Source: Vespula vulgaris (Eukaryota; Arthropoda; Insecta; Hymenoptera; Vespidae). Taken from it: a DNA stretch of 64,000 nucleotides. The position numbers and the translations under genes are program-made. Of this stretch, positions 26,051 to 38,200 are shown piece after piece. The stretch lies in assembly GCF_905475345.1 (NCBI RefSeq), contig NC_066591.1, positions 6,416,001 through 6,480,000 on the forward strand. Direction: 5' to 3'. The notes under the pieces are model-generated. The model searched no databases. It was not told the DNA's origin and saw only the letters and a program-made list of their open reading frames with translations. Every line of letters starts with the position of its first letter. The stretch's first letter is position 1.

Positions 26051-26838
26051 ATTTTAGGGGGGTTTTGGGCGGGAGGAGAGGCAGAGTGAATTCTCGATCG
26101 CGACGCGTCAAAGTTTCCTCGTGGAAATAATCGGACGCGCATTTCTTTCGCCATTTTCTTTGACCTTCCACGTACTTTTTCAATACGAGTGCGTCGGCCA
26201 TTTTGAGTTAAAGAAAATATACCGGGAATTCAATTTTATTCTCCGAAAAAAGAAGAACCCAATACTTTTACGAACGTTTACTCAATGAGAAAGCAAATGA
26301 AATTTCCTAAGAATAATATTAATTCAAAATGAAGAAGAAATCGTAATCGTACAGTCGTAAGTACCTTTGTCGGTCGTCCCAACCATAACTCCTCATTGTA
26401 CATTGCTTTTGAAATGTTACGTTTTAGTCCCAGAATGTTATTTTTATAAATAAAAAAGGTATATATATATATGTATGTATATGTATGTATACAATAACAC
26501 GATGTTCTTGAACGAAATGGAAGAAAGACGGGGGTGGGTGTGTGCGAGTATATACGCGTGCGAGTGTATGTATATGGGTGTGTGTACGTGTGTGTGTATG
26601 TATGTGAGAGAGAAAGAGAGAGAGAGAGCCTGTGTGTATGTATGTGTATGTTTGCATTTGCGTACGATCGAACACATGGGCAGGTAGTGCGCGTATGTAG
26701 GCGATATAAAAGCGATTTTCCAAGCGAAGCGGAGAATTCGCGAATGAAACTTAGTCACTGTTTTTTACTATTTTTTAAAGAAAACGTAAGTGTCGTAAAA
26801 ACGTAATAATACGTGTAAAACTAAGGGACGATGCCGAA

Positions 26839-26857
26839 CGCGCGCGCGCGCGCGCGC
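26839..26857. repeat. (CG)n run
   Basis: Nineteen bases of uninterrupted alternating C and G, within an otherwise mixed stretch of the latrophilin 3' flank. Such runs are rare in methylating genomes and favour Z-DNA. Confidence 0.9.
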
Positions 26858-28173
26858 TCGCTATTTATTTTTTATCACCGCTCGTAAAGGCGTTTCTCGG
26901 TTAAAATACGCGCGACACAGCCGACGCAGGATCGTCGACCGACGATCGGAAGGTCCTAACTCTTTCTCGTGATATAAGCAAGCAGGTCTCGTCGAGTTCC
27001 TCTCTCCTTCCTATCGTCGAGTCGCGACGACAAACTTTTCTCGCCATTTTTCGCGATCGACGCGAAAGAGAGCGTCTATAAAGATGATGTTCGAGACGAG
27101 TATCGAACGAATGCGTACTATACTAATGGATGATAATAATAATAATGAACATGTCTAATATCGATCGATGCTCGCCTCAGAAATAACACGGATAGCATCG
27201 CCGTCGCCGTGGCTTTATTTATTTCTCGCTCGATCGACCGTTCGACCGTTCGTCAAGAAAAAAGAAAAAGAAAAAAAGAAAAAGAAAAAAAGAAGTCAAG
27301 TGGAAGCGTTTAGAAGAAAATCGGCGTAAAAGCGATTAGTCGCGTTTAAGGGTACCACTGCTGTCTATTAAAATGCAAGAAAAGTAAAATGCACGAGCGA
27401 GATCTCGTGTATGTGTGTTTGTGTGTGTACGTGCGTCTGTCTGTCTGTCTGTCTGTCCATCTGTCTGTGCGTAAGTAACGTATGCGTGAGAGAAGAACGA
27501 GGAATATGTGCGTGCGTACGTTTCTATCCCTTTTAATATTTCGAATGTTCGTTCTGGCGGTATATGAAGAAGAAAAAAAAAATCTTAGCAATCGATCGAT
27601 TCGTCTTGTCGTTTATATTGTACTACAATTCGACGGCATCGATACAGCAATAATCGTTGCTGCCTCACGATACGGATGATGATGGATTATTAAAGGGAAG
27701 CCATTGTCGATTCATGCGAATCGCGACATTTTTATAGTGATTAAGGTCCCCCTCCGCGTAGTCCTTGTATCCTTTTTTTGGATTTCGAACGAAATTACCA
27801 ATGGATTCTTCGATGTTTATAGTCCATAGATGCAACTAGCTTTTCACATCGAACGATTCGTTCTCTCTTCTTTTCCGCTCTCTGTCTCTGAAAATTCTGA
27901 AGACTTCGTTCCTGTCGCAAAGAAAATAAGGACAAACAAGAAAAGAAGAAACGAAGATACGTAAATATTCGATGTAAAAAGAAAATTGTGACTATGGACC
28001 GACAGATCGCGAAGCGTGGAAAACTAGTTATAATTTTCTACGATCGAACCGTATAGATCTTATCGACATAATAATACATATTGCCAGATAATCTTTAAGG
28101 CACCCACATTCCATCCGTTAACGTGTCGTAAATCGAAAACCGAGGGATACAAATGCAACAAAAAGGAATAAGC

Positions 28174-28178
<5 letters not shown>

Positions 28179-28222
<44 letters not shown>

Positions 28223-28277
28223 GAGAAAGAGAGAGAAAGAGAGAGAGAAAGAAAGAGAGAGAGAGAGAGAGAGATAG
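28179..28277. repeat. (GA)n microsatellite
   Basis: About 96 bp of GA dinucleotides with occasional GC or GAAA interruptions, in the latrophilin 3' flank. Confidence 0.9.
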
Positions 28278-29837
28278 AGGCATCAGCCTAGAAAGACGAG
28301 CCGAAAGATAAGCAAGGAGTTTTCAATGCGAGAAAACATAATAATCCTTCGTTCTCTTTTGGCGAGTCGACAATCTATGATAGAAGTTTGGGTTAACGCG
28401 GCCAAGTCGAGAGTGTGTGCATGCGAAAGAGAAAAAGACGCGCGGGCGTTCTATTATTATTAATCGTCGACGAAAGAGAACTCTCAAAAGCGTTGTAAAT
28501 AATGTATATAAGGCTTTGTACATGTTGAATACTTCTAATGTAAATGGAAAAAGAAAAAGTGAGATACGGCGCACCCTAACGATTAATGTGAACAAAAGTA
28601 AGTAAATAAGCGAATTAACTAATAAGTAGTAAACCATCATAAACTATCGTTGTGACGGCGGAGAAAGCGTAAGAGAAGCGTTTAACTTAAGTCCCAAGCG
28701 TAAATTAGTTAATGTGTAAATAAATTAAACGAGGAAGTAAAATATTAAATGAGACAAAAACCTCAAATAATCATTGGATATTTATAAATGAATCCGCTAA
28801 AAGAAAAAAAAAAAAAAAGAAAGATAAAAAGGAAAAAATACAAGTAACGTAGGTTTCGACGAAGGGAAGGGAAACGATTATGAACGAGCGATTCGTTCTG
28901 TGAACACATAAATCGCTAATGAACAAGAAGAAACAAAGAAGAAAGGAAGTGAAAAACGAGAAACGTTAATAGGATGAACACAGATATACGAGCAATGCAT
29001 GTTCGATCCGCGGCTATTTTATAAAGTATATTCCATCGTTCGACTCCTTTCTCCTACGTCTCCGCTCTGCTTTCCTACCACCTCTTTTCCCCGTCCATAC
29101 TGTTTTCCGCGATTAAACGAAGGTAATCACAATAATCTTTCTTCGATCGTTATATCCTTATATTCGTACCGCGTTATCCGAACGTTCCTTTCATCTTAAT
29201 ATACTTTTGCTTTTAACCCAGCTCCCTTCTGTAAGAAAAAAAAAAGATTTTACGAAATAAAAGTCCAAAATGATCCAAGATAAGTTCAAAATAATGATAA
29301 AATGGCCGAGACAATGCAAACAAATTGAAAGACACCAAGCGAAATATTTTTTAAAAAAGCGTTACGTACTTTCTTTCGACTACATAATAGTTATATGTAT
29401 ATCCAAAGACAGCCATCGTCATGAAAACGCGATCTTCGAGAGCCGAACAACAAAATCCGATTTAGTTCGATACTGTGATCTTATCCTTTTCTTACGATTA
29501 TCTTTCCATATGAATTCGTTTAATTATCGCGAACCGCCAAGATCTTTCCGCCATTGCCTGCCTGCGCGCATTAGGAACGCAGATGCGACAAGATTGTAAA
29601 ACTTAGGTATTTCCAAATCGGATAAGAAACTCCGTTTCTTGATTTTGTATTGCTTCTTTAAGACTGTCCGATGATACAGAGAAAAAGGATAAATAAATGT
29701 GTACCAATCTCTGAAGAAAAATCATTGATCTTATCTTCAATTTAACCCTGTTTTCGATGACTAAGATAATAGAGGAAACCAGGTCTAGGAGATTATAAAT
29801 TTTGGCTCAAAATCAGAGTGGACATTTTCCAAGAAAA

Positions 29838-31134
29838 CTATTTCTCTGCTCCATATTTTATTAAAACGTCGATCGCGTCGGTTTGTTTGCTTCGACGAGC
29901 TGCGATTAATGGCGTGACATCAAAAAATGCCTTCTCGTGTACATTAATTAAATTATTCGTTAAAATATATTCCATCATTTCCACGCTTCCTATCAAGGAA
30001 GCCACATGTAGGATGGTTTGACCGACCTTGTCAGTGGCGCGAAAATCCGCACCAAATTGTATCATACGCTTTACTACATTTAAATTCCCGCCCTTAATGG
30101 CTTCGTGAAGAGGCGTAGCACCTGATGAATCACGTGCATTTACAAGACCCGGATCCACAGCTAAGAGCAGATCTATTATCTCCTCGTGTCCGTTGAAAGC
30201 TATAAAAGTTGAAAATACCATAGAAAAAATGGATTTTAAATTGGACCCTAAAACCTATACTTAAATCAACAAACTCGTTAAGCGATTAAAAAAGATATTA
30301 AATTCGAGTTTCTTATCTAAACTGTAAAAAGATTCGTGCATAATCACCGGCTATATGAAGAGAACTACGACCGTTGTTACTTCGAAGACTGATACTTTCA
30401 GGAGCGAAATCCAGAAATAATCGAAGTGCATTAACGTCACCAGAACGACAAATAATAAACGCAGGTATCCAACCGTCTTTGTTCCTTCTTAAAGGATCCG
30501 CCTTTGCTTCGAGTAATATCCTGATGCACTTGCACGCCTCGCTACCAATCTTCGTGCACGCTAACATCAGAGGCGTCCAATCGGCACGCTTCAAACAGTC
30601 GACGATCGCACCTAAAATGAGAAAGAAAGGGCCAGTAAAAAAAAAAGAAAAAAAAAAGACAAAAGTAAAAAAAAAAGGAAAAAAAATAGCTACGATGTCG
30701 CGAAATAAAGATTGATCGTTACCATCGAATATTAGAGAAATTAATTTTGTGAGATATATTCTGATATATAAAAATGAAAGGAGAAAGTTCAAGCACGGCT
30801 CGCTTTGGAAAGCACCTTTTTCTATCAAGTATCGGAGAACGTGGGTACGCGCGAATTGCGCGGCTTCGTGCAACGGCCTTTTCATATCCTTGTTAACGAC
30901 GTTGACTTTAAAGTCGGGCCTTTCGAAAGCATCGCACAAATACTCGACAACGTTCAGATGACCTTCGCGCGCTGCAACGTGCATAGGAGTGTCACCGGAA
31001 ACCGAATGCCGAAAAATCGTCCAATCCTGAACGTCGTACTTTAAAGTAAGATTTTTGATTTTTAACAAATCTCCGTTTTGACAGGCATGTAAATAATCAC
31101 GCGATAGGTTAGGTATTTCGATTCCCTTTGACAT
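29838..31134 (-). CDS. ANKRD16: Ankyrin repeat protein, ANKRD16 type
   Basis: Three coding exons on the minus strand: 31134-30816, 30611-30348 and 30199-29838, giving about 314 residues (human ANKRD16 has 361). The start chosen is the first ATG (MSKGIEIPNLSRD). Ankyrin repeats run from about residue 40 to the end: GDTPMHVAAREGHLNVVEYL, KRPLHEAAQFARTHVLRYLI, VDCLKRADWTPLMLACT, NKDGWIPAFIICRSGDVNAL, NGRSSLHIA-FNGHEE, GATPLHEAIKGGNLNVVKRM, GQTILHVASLIGSVEMMEYI and DVTPLIAARR. The order NKD-KRPLHEAA then VDCLKxADWTPLM is diagnostic for ANKRD16, which in vertebrates binds alanyl-tRNA synthetase and limits serine mischarging. That role in insects is an inference. Both introns are phase 1. It is convergent with latrophilin. 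Confidence 0.88.
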
Positions 31135-32733
31135 TTCAAACGCATTAATTTTTCTCAATAAAAGTGCGCGCGATTACTATTTCCTTTCGATTCTCGAGAA
31201 ACGATCGCAAGTGGCACGACTCGGAACGATTGCGAATTTATCGTACGATCAAAGTAAACGATTCGGTAGAAATACTTTCGATATCACCAGATATCACAAA
31301 CCGCATCGTGATGACACGGTACGTGCTGCCATCTGCTAATGGCGCTACTTTCGATTCAAATTGAGCGCGAAATTTAAAACGTTCGTTCGGTGATCGTGTA
31401 CGTGAAATTAAAAAAATGCGAACAATGAATAGACATGGAAAGAACACGTTACCAAGGAATATTATTTCGATAAAAAATTTCACTTTTCGTATTACGTACA
31501 AACGCTTTGCTTCGAAGGTAATTAACAACTTTACCTTTTAACGCTATATCTGCGCCCATGCATTATGTCGGCTCTATGAAACAATGCGATTAATTTTGTT
31601 CCAATCAAGTATTTCCGGGCAAGGCTTGCGTAATACGTGTATACATTCTCAAGAAAAAACAATTCGCGAGAAAATTACTTGTGTAAAGATTCAAGGTTCG
31701 GACAAAACTATGCTTAATACCATATAACTCTTCGTCGCCGTTTAGACGTAATCTTTGCTGCATCGCTCTATCTCCGTATCGATCCAACGAAATAATCCTG
31801 AAATATATCCAACGAATAATGAGTAAATTCTCGTTAATGGTACCTCGTTATAGCGTAAATCATATACACTAATTCACATATTTGATCTTATCTTTTTAAA
31901 AGGGATAAGAAATTTTGTTGAAATATCAATATTTAAAAGATTTCTCTATCCTGATTACATAAATATTTCTTCCGTTTTTTCACTTCTCTTTAAAATCACT
32001 CTCTCCGATCCGATCGTAACCATCCATGGTCCGTTCTCTTTGTTACAATACTTTTACCATTCTAAATAACGGTGTCAACGGTTTTCGAAACGGAACAAAG
32101 TTGCGCGAAGAGTTCCGTACGAGCTCGTACGAAATGCGATACGAAGTTTTCGATGTCAGTATTCTACAAGTATGATTTCAACGCTATCACAATTCTAGGA
32201 GAGGGAAGGGGCAGCCCGCCGATAATGTTTACTTTCACATCCTCGACGAGACCTTCATTGTCTTTATGTAAGCAGGAAGGCGTGCTATCGTCGTAACGAC
32301 GTCGACGTCGGCGTCGGTGACGATCGTCGACCGAATTCACGCGCGAATCTAATAGTACGTGATCGTCGCTTCGATAACTACAATTTGGCCGTATAATCGA
32401 TACCCCGTAATTGCCAACGATCACCTGGCGCCGTTTCACCTATCAAGAAATTATCGCGTCGCGTATTTTCCCAATTAAAATTCGTATCCTCGAAATTTCC
32501 AATGAGATTCGTCGAATCAAAGATCGACTCATCTTTTCCACGTTCGTTATTATAAAGAACAACGAGCGGAAAGAATTACATACATTCTCTTTTCAAGTAC
32601 ACCATCGCAAAAGGTACGACGAGCATACTTAACGAGGCCGCATCTTTCACACTTTTTCAAACCGTGATTCTACAAACGGCACTCGTCTCTATCGGTCTCG
32701 AAGAAGAAGAAGAAGAAGAAGAAGAAGAAGAAG

Positions 32734-32764
<31 letters not shown>

Positions 32765-34971
32765 CAAAAAAGTAACGAATCCAATCCTTTTCCACGTAGT
32801 TCGCGAGATTCTTAAGCGTACAAGTTCAAGGATGTACAGTCCGATATGAACGTGCTGAATGTGTCTTGAAGGTCACCGAGTGTGCAAATACCATGATTAC
32901 GCTTGTAGAAACGTAGAGACTACCCAGGACGTTTTTCATTGTTCCATCAGCCATATCGAAACGTATGTATACACGTACATACATATGTAATTACGATGGC
33001 TATCGCAGAATCGTATCCGTACGTCGGTTTCGATAGAAACTAATACTCGAAAAATAAGGAAAACGACGCGGTTCTCCAGTTCCAGTCATTTCCCGCCTAT
33101 TTTTCAATCTCTTGGTAATTGAGCGTCGGTTGATGTCACAAGTTGCTACGGATCGTTGGAAATAACGGAATTAGTCAGACACTTGTTCGTGAGTCAGCTC
33201 CGCTATTCCCGAAATATTATGTTAATGATTTGAGAAAGCGCAATAGGATAGAAACGGTAGAGGAGGTGATTAGCCGTCACCAGAGTAAGAGAATTACGTG
33301 GTTCGCTTGCATCGAGATGAGAGATCGATCGATTGTGTCGAGGTCATGGCTCTCGCTCGCAATCCCGATCGATGAAGGTAGAGAGGAAATACCTGTGTAC
33401 TTATACGTATGTATGTATTTGCTAGACATCGATCCTGGGCACACCGGTGACACCCGTGTATCGGATAACTCGACGATAACGCGACGAACGAGTCTATCGA
33501 TCCTTTTACGTTACCATGGCTAATTGTACGGAATAACCCTATCGGTACCACCTAGTACCGTTTTCAAAGGACTCTATCAACTTTTAAGTCGTGTGAGAAG
33601 AATAGAAAACGAAGTAGACGTAGGAGTGTCCATGTTCTAGAGTAAGTGTGACTATGTTCGAAAGAAAATAGACTAACGCATTTAATTCCATAAATTTATT
33701 TTCAAATTGATGTGAAATCTGCGTATAAACGTTTACGAAATTGGAATTATGAGTCATAAAGGAAAAGTAAGCTTCAGTATAAAGGATATGCGTTAAGATA
33801 CGTCCATTATATTTTTCTAAACGAATTTCTCGAAAGAATAACATTCTCGAAATCTCGTGTAATCATTCAAAGCGGTCGAAAAAATACGATAAATTTGAAA
33901 AGACAAATTCGAATCTCTAGAAATCCTTTTTTATAACAATGGAATATTTGAAAGTACAAAGTTGTTCTTGAATATTGAATTTCAAGGAAGACCGGAGAAG
34001 AAAGGAGTAAAATTATCGTCGCGTCAACGAATAAACGAAGACCTACCACGTCTCTCTTTGGATTCTCGCTCATCCTTCCTTCCTGCCTTCCGGGCTGTGC
34101 CTTCCGTTCTCCCTTCCTTCGTGTCTATTGGCGCGTACGAGGCCGCGATTTCAAAGCGCGAGCGCGCGTGCGAGCGAGACGTGGGTACCAAGCTCGCGAT
34201 CGTCCGCGGCTGCAGTCGACTACGGGCGCACCTGGCCGCGCCTGCCTGTTTGCCTGCCTGCCTGCCTGCTTGTCCGTACCGGCGTATCGAGAATCGAGCG
34301 TGCGCGTACTCAAAGGCCTTTACCGACGTACCCATTGCTACCCACGACGTCTTCTTCTTTGCCTTCCGCGAATCAACGAAAGGAAGCGACACCCTCGACG
34401 TTTACGATCGATTGATCGATCGATTTACTCCGATCTCGTGACTTCCGTTTAATATCTTTCGAAAAGTGTGCTTGAAACTAAGAGCCTCCAAGTGTACTGT
34501 ATTTTATCCAATTATCGAATTCGATCATTACCCTAAGTTATTTTCGTAAAGAGCATTACGAAACGTTTTTTTATATAAACAATACTTTTTAAACAGGTAG
34601 GGATTATCTCTTATCTTAGATACGTGTATGTACGCGAGTTTAGACGTGTGTGTATGTATATCTCTCTGTGTGTATGTGTGTATGAGTGTGCGTGTGCGTG
34701 AGTGTGTGTCTGTTCATGTATATGTACCTGTATATGTGTGTATGCGTGCATGGAATACCACAAATTCCTTTACAAGAAAGCACGTCGTTATCCTTTGCCG
34801 CGCGAATTCTATCTTTGAATGTATTTTCGAAGCGACCGAGTCTGAAGCAGAAGAAAAGCATACGAGGAACGAGTATCAAGAGGGAAGAGAGGGAAGTTGG
34901 TGGAAGTGGTGGAAGAGAAGAAGAAGAGGCCTTAGAAGAGAAGCGCAAACTGGCAAGAAGAGAAGTAGGGA

Positions 34972-35007
<36 letters not shown>

Positions 35008-35283
35008 CAGTGAAAAGGAAGAGCCAGCAGCTACAGCTTCCTCGTAACAGCTTCTACGAAGCTTTGCTTCTATTCTTGAGTTAACGTTTAGACGTTCGTA
35101 AATCGGCAACTCGGAGGGGGTTTTACATGCGTCATCGTCGCACGGGTACAAATCGCACGCGCCTCGACGTCCCGACGACAGTACACGTGCGCAACGACGT
35201 ACTACGTCGGCCCTGCGCTGGTAATACGGAACGTCTCGACTCTTCTTCAAGGACACGCGGTGATAAATGCGGTACTGCCGCGA
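31135..35283. other. Intergenic region between ANKRD16-type and Ig-domain genes
   Basis: Divergent promoter space for two genes. It contains a (GAA)n tract (32700-32764), a TGCC-type tetranucleotide patch near 34241-34271, GT-rich and GA-rich microsatellites (34640-34745, 34975-35002) and a GC-rich stretch at about 34050-34400. Long open frames around 34 kb overlap on several frames and strands with biased composition, so I do not call them genes. Two minus-strand stretches (31721-31797 and about 32190-32439) look faintly exon-like but were not recognised. Confidence 0.45.
32700..32764. repeat. (GAA)n trinucleotide microsatellite
   Basis: About 21 uninterrupted GAA units. It gives a spurious poly-Glu reading frame on the plus strand. 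Confidence 0.95.
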
Positions 35284-38200
35284 ATGACGCCGACCGCGTT
35301 CTCCAAAATGATCGTCTTCTTCTGCCTCCTACTCCTTTGCAAAGGTAAGTTAAATACTTTTTCTGTTCTTTTTTTTTTTTCTTTACTCATTTCTAGAGCA
35401 CCGAGAAAATCGACAATCGTTCAGACTTTGCAACTTTTACGAAACCCTTTTAGTTTGTAATTCTTCGTAAAAAAAAAAGAAAGAAAAGAAAAAATGTGTA
35501 ACGTTAAAAATAAAATATTTGAGAATTTCCGCGATTTATAGATCTTTTTGTTAACAAATCAATGAATATCCTTGATGATAAGTAAGATAATTTAAATTAC
35601 AAAAATCGAACATTCTTTTCTTTTCCTCGTAGTAATTCGTAGTAATTCAAAATTTTGTTATAAGTAAAGAAGCTTTGAAAGATACTCGATGTTTTCTTCG
35701 TTTACGATTTACACATTTACACATTTATAATATTACTAAAGATATTATGCATCGTTATACAATCTCCAAGAATTTTATCTCTTTTTACCTTCTCTTACTT
35801 CCAAAGCTTTTATCTCCTGGAAGTAAAACGCGAGTCTAAAGATTGAAGTGGTCATCGATTAAACGAGAAGACGCGTAAGATGAAAAGAACAAGTTCTTCC
35901 TTCGTGTGAACAAAAGAGAGTTCTCGAATAAGCCGTAAACTATGAATTAATATGCTACGTGTCATCTTTTTTACGACTGCGAAGGCCTTAACCTCGACAA
36001 GGGCCACGTAGCCACTAAATGACTATACCGAGGTTGCATTCGGAATGAATATATCGAAGGCATAGAGCATTCACCGTCGAACATCGATAACATCGACCGA
36101 CCTCTTAAAAAATCTCCTAAATTTTACGACTCGATAAACTCGAGGACGTTTCTGATAGAACAACATTTTTCTTTCTCTCTTTCTCTCCTCTTTTTATTTT
36201 TCTTCTTCTCATTTTTGTTAACATGTCCTAGAAAAAAAATAGCAAACAATAACTGCATTATTACTCCGTTCTCTTTAATCATTGAAAACGTCAACGAGAA
36301 AACAGAACGATAAAACTTTCTCTGCGCATTTTGATCCCATTCTCTTTCTCTCTCTCTCTCTCTTAACCATAAATTGCGTGACATTGAAATAATTTCATAG
36401 AGCAGGTTTGAAGCGATAACTAGGCGAATCGTTATGCTACGAGATTACGGTTAACGATGGTACAAAGAATTTGAGTATTCGTAGAAATAAATATAATAAT
36501 GTTATAAAAAAAAGGAAAGAGGAATCGCGCGCGATTGATCGATCGAACTAAGAAAATTGAGACGCTTGACGAGTCCCTCGTGTACTCGTCGTTCGAATGA
36601 TCGATGTCCAATAAATCCTTTTCCTTTCAACGAATCTCTAGATGAGAGCAATAACGATTCATCAAGGAATAAAGTCTACCTGTAAAATTTATGCGAATCG
36701 GTAGCTTGTATAGACGTTAATTCGTTTTCTGATATGCTTTCTTCGTTGTATATCATTCGCTATAGTCACTTAAAATGTTGGAATAATAATAAAATAAAAG
36801 GATTCCGATCGTGATGTTCTACGAGTATAAGAGAGATTGGAAAAAGATTAGAACGCGAGGGTACGAATTCTTCTTTTTTATTTAAAGTAACATATTAAAA
36901 GAATGTCGTTACTAATATATTAATGTAAAATAGGAGATTGATAAAACAATGAACGAAAGTAACAAGGAATTAGATATCGATGAACCGCAAAGGGTTAAAG
37001 AACAAATAACGAGCGTTGCTCCATACATCGATAAAGAACATTTAAAAAAAAAACTAGGAACCGAGACAGAGTACTAATTAATATTTCGTAATACAAATGA
37101 GCTGTGCAACAACTCATTCTTCATTCATCGCACGTAGTATATTCGAGCTACGATAAGGAAACGTCCTTGCTTCTCAACGAAATAACAATTATATTTCATG
37201 TTCGCGAAGCTCTCGTGTAAAATTTTTGAGATACATCGAAGGGAGGAAGCATTCTTCTCTGTGTCATTCCGTATCCGATCGCTTTAATGGATTTAAAAAC
37301 GATTCGACATGCTCACGTACTTGGACCGTGTACCGTGAATCATTGAACAAATTATCGCCGTGCTCGTTGTGAAGTTTGCGATATATTAGTCATTGTAAAC
37401 CTATCGCGCGTTTACATTTTTAAAAATGTGTCGATACGCGCATAATTCCTTGATCTCGGGACCTGTCTTGAAATTCCTAAAATATTTCTCCGGAATGCTG
37501 AAGCACGTATATGAGGTCTCGACAATCCTCGATTTGCGTTTTCTTCGATATTCGATGTTAAATGAAAATGAACTGTTGAATACCGACAAAAAATCCATAA
37601 TCAATTAATTTAAAAGCTACAATTATAGCAACAAGGAAAAGGTGACAATGAACTCTTCCGTCCTGAGGAACGAAGGTGTATTTATAAAAAAAAGATAATT
37701 CTATATATCGATTTAACATAAAATCTCGACACTCTATAGTTTCGAACAAATTTTCGATAAAAAGAAGAGGATAGAGGAGGAGTCGATCGTATGTTGAAGT
37801 TTAACGTCTAGACTCGAGCAACGCGTATCATCTTTGTCCTTTCTTTTTTCATGCCATCTCGTAAAGCACCGGTACCGGCGCGGCAACCGCATCGCAGCGA
37901 GCAAGCGAACGCCGCCGAAAGAACTGGTTCTTCTTCGGAGGGTGGTTAAACCCGATGCAATGCGTGCATTTAGTGAAACATCGCGTAGGAATGCAAACAC
38001 TGAAGGGAGGGTAGAAACCTGCGTGGGAACCTCTCTTTGCCACTCTAAGCCGGCCGTCCATGGAATTTGCACGAATTTTCTTCTTTTTTTCTCTTCTCTT
38101 ATTATTATTATTCTTGTTTTTTTTAATCGGTCGATCGATCTCGATGTCTTCGTACGTACATCGATACGGTACAAAGTGGAGATAGGTACGAGAGATCGAT

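Larger units (their letters stand above)
25120..29837. other. 3' flank of latrophilin and convergent gene, microsatellite-rich
   Basis: No coding exon recognised. It probably holds the latrophilin 3' untranslated region and, at its right end, that of the minus-strand ankyrin gene. AATAAA hexamers occur at several places (for example near 26449, 28719 and 29690), so the poly(A) site cannot be chosen. Dense CT/GA, GT and AT microsatellites, a CG run at 26839-26857 and a 96-bp GA run at 28179-28277 are present. Confidence 0.5.

Noticed and set aside
32664..32849. Plus-strand frame with a long poly-Glu run
   Set aside because: It is simply the translation of the (GAA)n microsatellite; there is no conserved sequence around it.
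33962..34452. Long overlapping open frames on several frames and both strands near 34 kb
   Set aside because: Stop-poor because of locally GC-rich and TGCC-repeat sequence; Ala/Cys/Pro and Arg runs, no domain, no exon structure.
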